A stretch of 64,000 bases of DNA, from the NCBI GenBank assembly GCA_021740995.1, contig JAIOYR010000002.1:55490-119489 (forward strand), given 5' to 3'. Of the stretch, positions 61,667 to 64,000 are shown piece after piece; the first letter of the stretch is position 1; every line of letters begins with the position of its first letter. Made by a program: the position numbers and the translations under genes. This stretch comes from Taibaiella sp. (GTDB lineage: Bacteria; Bacteroidota; Bacteroidia; Chitinophagales; Chitinophagaceae). A model generated the notes under the pieces. The model did no database searches. It had not been told where the DNA came from and saw only the letters and a list, made by a program, of their open reading frames with translations.

Positions 61667-63697
61667 CTACCCCACAAAATACATCTTCATTACCCCCTTG
61701 CCCTTAGCTTCTACCTCGCCCCTATAATCGCAACTAAATTTATCCTTCACCAGATTATACGTTGTTTCCGAAATATTGATGCGGCCTGCTTCACCATGCT
61801 GCTCCATACGAGCCGCCGTGTTCACGGTATCTCCCCATATGTCGTATGCAAATTTCTTTACGCCCACTATACCCGCTACTACGCTGCCGCTGTGTATGCC
61901 TATGCGTATGGCGAAGGTGCGCTCGCTGCCCATCTTCGCCAGCCTATCTTCCATAAATGCAGTAATTTCCTTCGATGCTCTTACAATATTCTCCGCATGA
62001 CGAGGATCTGCGGTAGGTAACCCTGCCACTGCCAGGTAAGCATCGCCTATGGTCTTAATTTTTTCAATGTTGTACTTGCTTGTTATCTCGTCAAAGGCTT
62101 TGAAGCATCCGTGCAACTCGTCTATCAGCCCCTGCGCATTCATTTGTTCCGCGGCTTGCGTAAAGTTGACAAAGTCGGTGAACAGGACAGTTACATTGTC
62201 ATAGTGTTTTGCGGTGGTGGTGCCTGTGGATTTTAGTTCTTCTGCAACTTCTTCGGGCAATATATTTAGCAAAAGTCCGTCAGATTTTTTTCTTTCTTTT
62301 TCCGACTTGCCACGCTCTTTTATGATGAAGAATGAAAAGCCCACCAGCAGAAGTACCCCTGCTATGCCGAGGTAGGTGTAACTCTTTTGCTTTTGCAGAT
62401 TGATGGCGGCAATCTTCTCCTTCTCTGCTGTTTTCAGGCTATCTGCCAGCCGCTGGCGGTCATACTCATTCTTCATGCTGATTTTTATTAGGCTTTCTTT
62501 ATTCTCTTGCGAAAACACAGAATCCTTGATTTCGTGCAGTTTGTTTGACGCGTCCAAAGCCTTTTTATAGGCACCCTGCAATGTGTATGCTTTTGCAAGG
62601 TCGGCATAACAATCGCGTATTATATTCGGGGTATTTATCTCCTTCGACAATGCAAGTGCCCGCTCCAGATAATCTACCGCAGCACTCAGCAGCGCTGCCC
62701 TGCCCGCCGGCATGGAGACAATAGGCAGGTACCTACCGGGGGCCAGCTCATTGTTTATATTTATCTTACCAGCACGCGATGCGGGCTTTGATGACGTGTC
62801 CCTTGCTACGGTAAGGTATAACTGGCCAATGGACATTATCACATATGCCAACGGGTATTTGTCGCCTACTTCCGTCAATATTTTTTGGCCCATCTCAAAG
62901 TGAGGTAGTGCTGTGGCATAGTCCTTCTTATCGGCATAAATATTGCCCAAATTAGCCCAATTAATCCCAACTGATCGCAGGTCTCCTGTTTCGTGAGACA
63001 GCTTTAAGGCTTTACCGAAGTATTCAAGCGATTTGTCATAGTCTTTCAATATTTGGTTAAGGGTTCCAAGATTGCTGGAAGCAACCTGCATGCCACCTTT
63101 ATCAGACAAACTCACATATACTTCATACGCTTTTTGGTAGTACTCCAGCGCCTTGGCGTTATCGCCCTGTGCAAGGTAAATGACACCGATATTAGTGGTA
63201 ACATTTGCGGCATATTGCCTGAACCCTTTTTCTTCGTCAATTTTCAATGCTTTAAAAAGATATTCCAGCGCCCGTACGTTATCCGCTTGGTTCTGATACA
63301 CAATACCTATATTACACAAAGCAGCTGCAACACCTTTGATGTTTTTTTGATTTTCGTATATTTCCAGGCTTTTTTTCATGTGTTCCAGGGCTTTCGGAAA
63401 ATTTCCTTGTCTTTCGCACACACTCCCCATTTGGCCGTGTGCGCCTGCTATACCGTCATCCCATTTCAGTTTCGTAGCCAAATCCAGTGCCTGCTGGCCA
63501 TATCTTAAAGCCTCTTCGGGATTTGCCCCAGAAACCGATCCTAATAGAAAACTAAGCAGCATTACCTTGTTGCTATCCTCTTTTTGGCGTGGTAGTTCTT
63601 TGAGCAGGGAGTCTGTCAGCGCCTGCCCTTCCATCTGGGCATACAGTGCGTTGGTGCCTAACAAAGTCAATAGCACCCAAATAAACATTTGTCTCAT
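61667..63697 (-). CDS. TPR-class III adenylyl cyclase, array unit 9 (subtype A)
   Basis: A 676-residue paralogue. Signal peptide MRQMFIWVLLTLLGTNALYA; TPR about 80-300 (FPKALEHMKKSLEIYENQ, VRALEYLFKALKIDEE, AKALEYYQKAYEVYVSL, YDKSLEYFGKALKLSHE) and about 350-395; helix about 440-460 (YLGIAGVLLLVGFSFFII); linker EEVAEELKSTG; subtype-A cyclase with KTIGDAYLAVAG, YDIWGD, NTAARM. Full-length nearest relative is unit 5 (ELAPGRYLPIVSMP loop, KALDASNKLHEIKD). Its upstream region carries the conserved block. Confidence 0.93.
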   Translation of the reverse strand: MRQMFIWVLLTLLGTNALYAQMEGQALTDSLLKELPRQKEDSNKVMLLSFLLGSVSGANPEEALRYGQQALDLATKLKWDDGIAGAHGQMGSVCERQGNFPKALEHMKKSLEIYENQKNIKGVAAALCNIGIVYQNQADNVRALEYLFKALKIDEEKGFRQYAANVTTNIGVIYLAQGDNAKALEYYQKAYEVYVSLSDKGGMQVASSNLGTLNQILKDYDKSLEYFGKALKLSHETGDLRSVGINWANLGNIYADKKDYATALPHFEMGQKILTEVGDKYPLAYVIMSIGQLYLTVARDTSSKPASRAGKININNELAPGRYLPIVSMPAGRAALLSAAVDYLERALALSKEINTPNIIRDCYADLAKAYTLQGAYKKALDASNKLHEIKDSVFSQENKESLIKISMKNEYDRQRLADSLKTAEKEKIAAINLQKQKSYTYLGIAGVLLLVGFSFFIIKERGKSEKERKKSDGLLLNILPEEVAEELKSTGTTTAKHYDNVTVLFTDFVNFTQAAEQMNAQGLIDELHGCFKAFDEITSKYNIEKIKTIGDAYLAVAGLPTADPRHAENIVRASKEITAFMEDRLAKMGSERTFAIRIGIHSGSVVAGIVGVKKFAYDIWGDTVNTAARMEQHGEAGRINISETTYNLVKDKFSCDYRGEVEAKGKGVMKMYFVG

Positions 63698-63700
63698 AAT

Positions 63701-63736
63701 TCCGGATATTTAAGGACAAAATACAATAAATACTTA
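63701..63736 (-). promoter_or_regulatory. Conserved upstream block of unit 9
   Basis: Plus-strand sequence CCGGATATTTAAGGACAAAA then TACAATAAATACTTA is a diverged copy of the block before units 2 and 7. Confidence 0.45.
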
Positions 63737-63761
63737 TGCCATTTCGGGTTGCTAGCAACTC

Positions 63762-64000
63762 TTACACTACAAAATACATCTTCATTATCCCTTTACCCTT
63801 CGCTTCCACCTCACCCCTATATTCACAACTGAATTTATCCTTTACCAGCTCATACGTGGTTTGGCTGATGTTTATCTTTCCTGCTTCACTATTTTGCTCC
63901 ATGCGGGCAGCGGTGTTTACAGTATCGCCCCAAATGTCGTAGGCGAACTTTTTTACGCCCACTATGCCTGCCACCACACTACCACTATGCACACCTACCC
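63762..64000 (-). CDS. TPR-class III adenylyl cyclase, array unit 10 (subtype A), C-terminal end only
   Basis: The last 79 or so residues of another paralogue run into the window edge. Visible: VHSGSVVAGIVGVKKFAYDI, WGDTVNTAARMEQNSEAGK and the common C-terminal end GKGIMKMYFV. It has the adenine-specific Asp and the transition-state Asn/Arg. The frame continues past position 64000, so the array extends beyond this window. The apparent start at 63992 is an internal GTG (Val), not a true start. Confidence 0.9.
   Translation of the reverse strand, partial: VGVHSGSVVAGIVGVKKFAYDIWGDTVNTAARMEQNSEAGKINISQTTYELVKDKFSCEYRGEVEAKGKGIMKMYFVV

Noticed and set aside
45090..64000. The cyclase array as guanylyl cyclases
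   Set aside because: Every copy has Lys before TIGD and Asp in YDIWGD, the adenine pair; guanylyl cyclases have Glu and usually Cys/Gly/Ala there.
1..64000. CRISPR arrays, rRNA genes and insertion sequences
   Set aside because: No regularly spaced identical repeats, no rRNA-like sequence and no DDE or other transposase were found in this window.

Overview
The window looks like chromosomal DNA of a member of the Bacteroidota, most likely in or near the Chitinophagaceae. Support comes from two secreted proteins with type IX secretion (T9SS) C-terminal sorting domains, TAnnTTTG-type -7 promoter elements, and families typical of the phylum (DUF2892/DUF6132/rhodanese operon, NifU-like protein, APH-RapZ fusion, four-helix bundle protein, ApaG). 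It carries one tRNA (Leu, UAG), no rRNA and no CRISPR array.

Positions 1-9100 have the marks of a replication-origin neighbourhood. A non-coding AT-rich stretch of about 600 bp between tRNA-Leu and nadA holds three exact DnaA boxes and several near matches. Two identical 16-bp parS sites lie 4-5 kb away, one upstream of mnmG and one inside it. Around them are the start of a threonine aldolase gene, a nucleotidyltransferase pair, nadA, a PA-domain T9SS protein, an outer-membrane barrel, mnmG and recX.

Positions 9300-17400 hold a LysM glucosaminidase, hpt, a methyltransferase, a tight four-gene FkbH/ACP/MaoC/SDR operon, a mannose-1-phosphate guanylyltransferase and a J-domain/KTSC fusion. Positions 17500-21200 form an isolated Mu-like early module (self-cleaving repressor, MuB-like ATPase, lone DnaA domain IV, Gam) without a transposase or virion genes.

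Positions 21200-45000 are mostly metabolism and envelope: S41 protease, L,D-transpeptidase, a SCOT-type CoA transferase split by an inserted four-helix-bundle gene, a MocR regulator with a 28-bp palindrome, a mini-gene that appears to be the two ends of a fatty-acid desaturase joined after loss of its catalytic core, acyl-CoA dehydrogenase, a Crp/Fnr-rhodanese-thioredoxin sulfur locus, riboflavin synthase, ApaG, SixA, an APH-RapZ fusion, NifU, a fused HAD-ECH beta-oxidation enzyme and a 1381-residue T9SS protein.

Positions 45090-64000 are the most striking part: ten consecutive same-strand paralogues (the last cut by the window edge). Each complete one has a signal peptide, TPR repeats, one membrane helix and a class III nucleotidyl cyclase domain with adenylate-type specificity residues. 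They fall into two catalytic subtypes interleaved along the array. The cyclase halves are very similar at DNA level while the TPR halves differ, which suggests a repertoire of periplasmic sensors feeding a common cAMP output, shaped by duplication and gene conversion.
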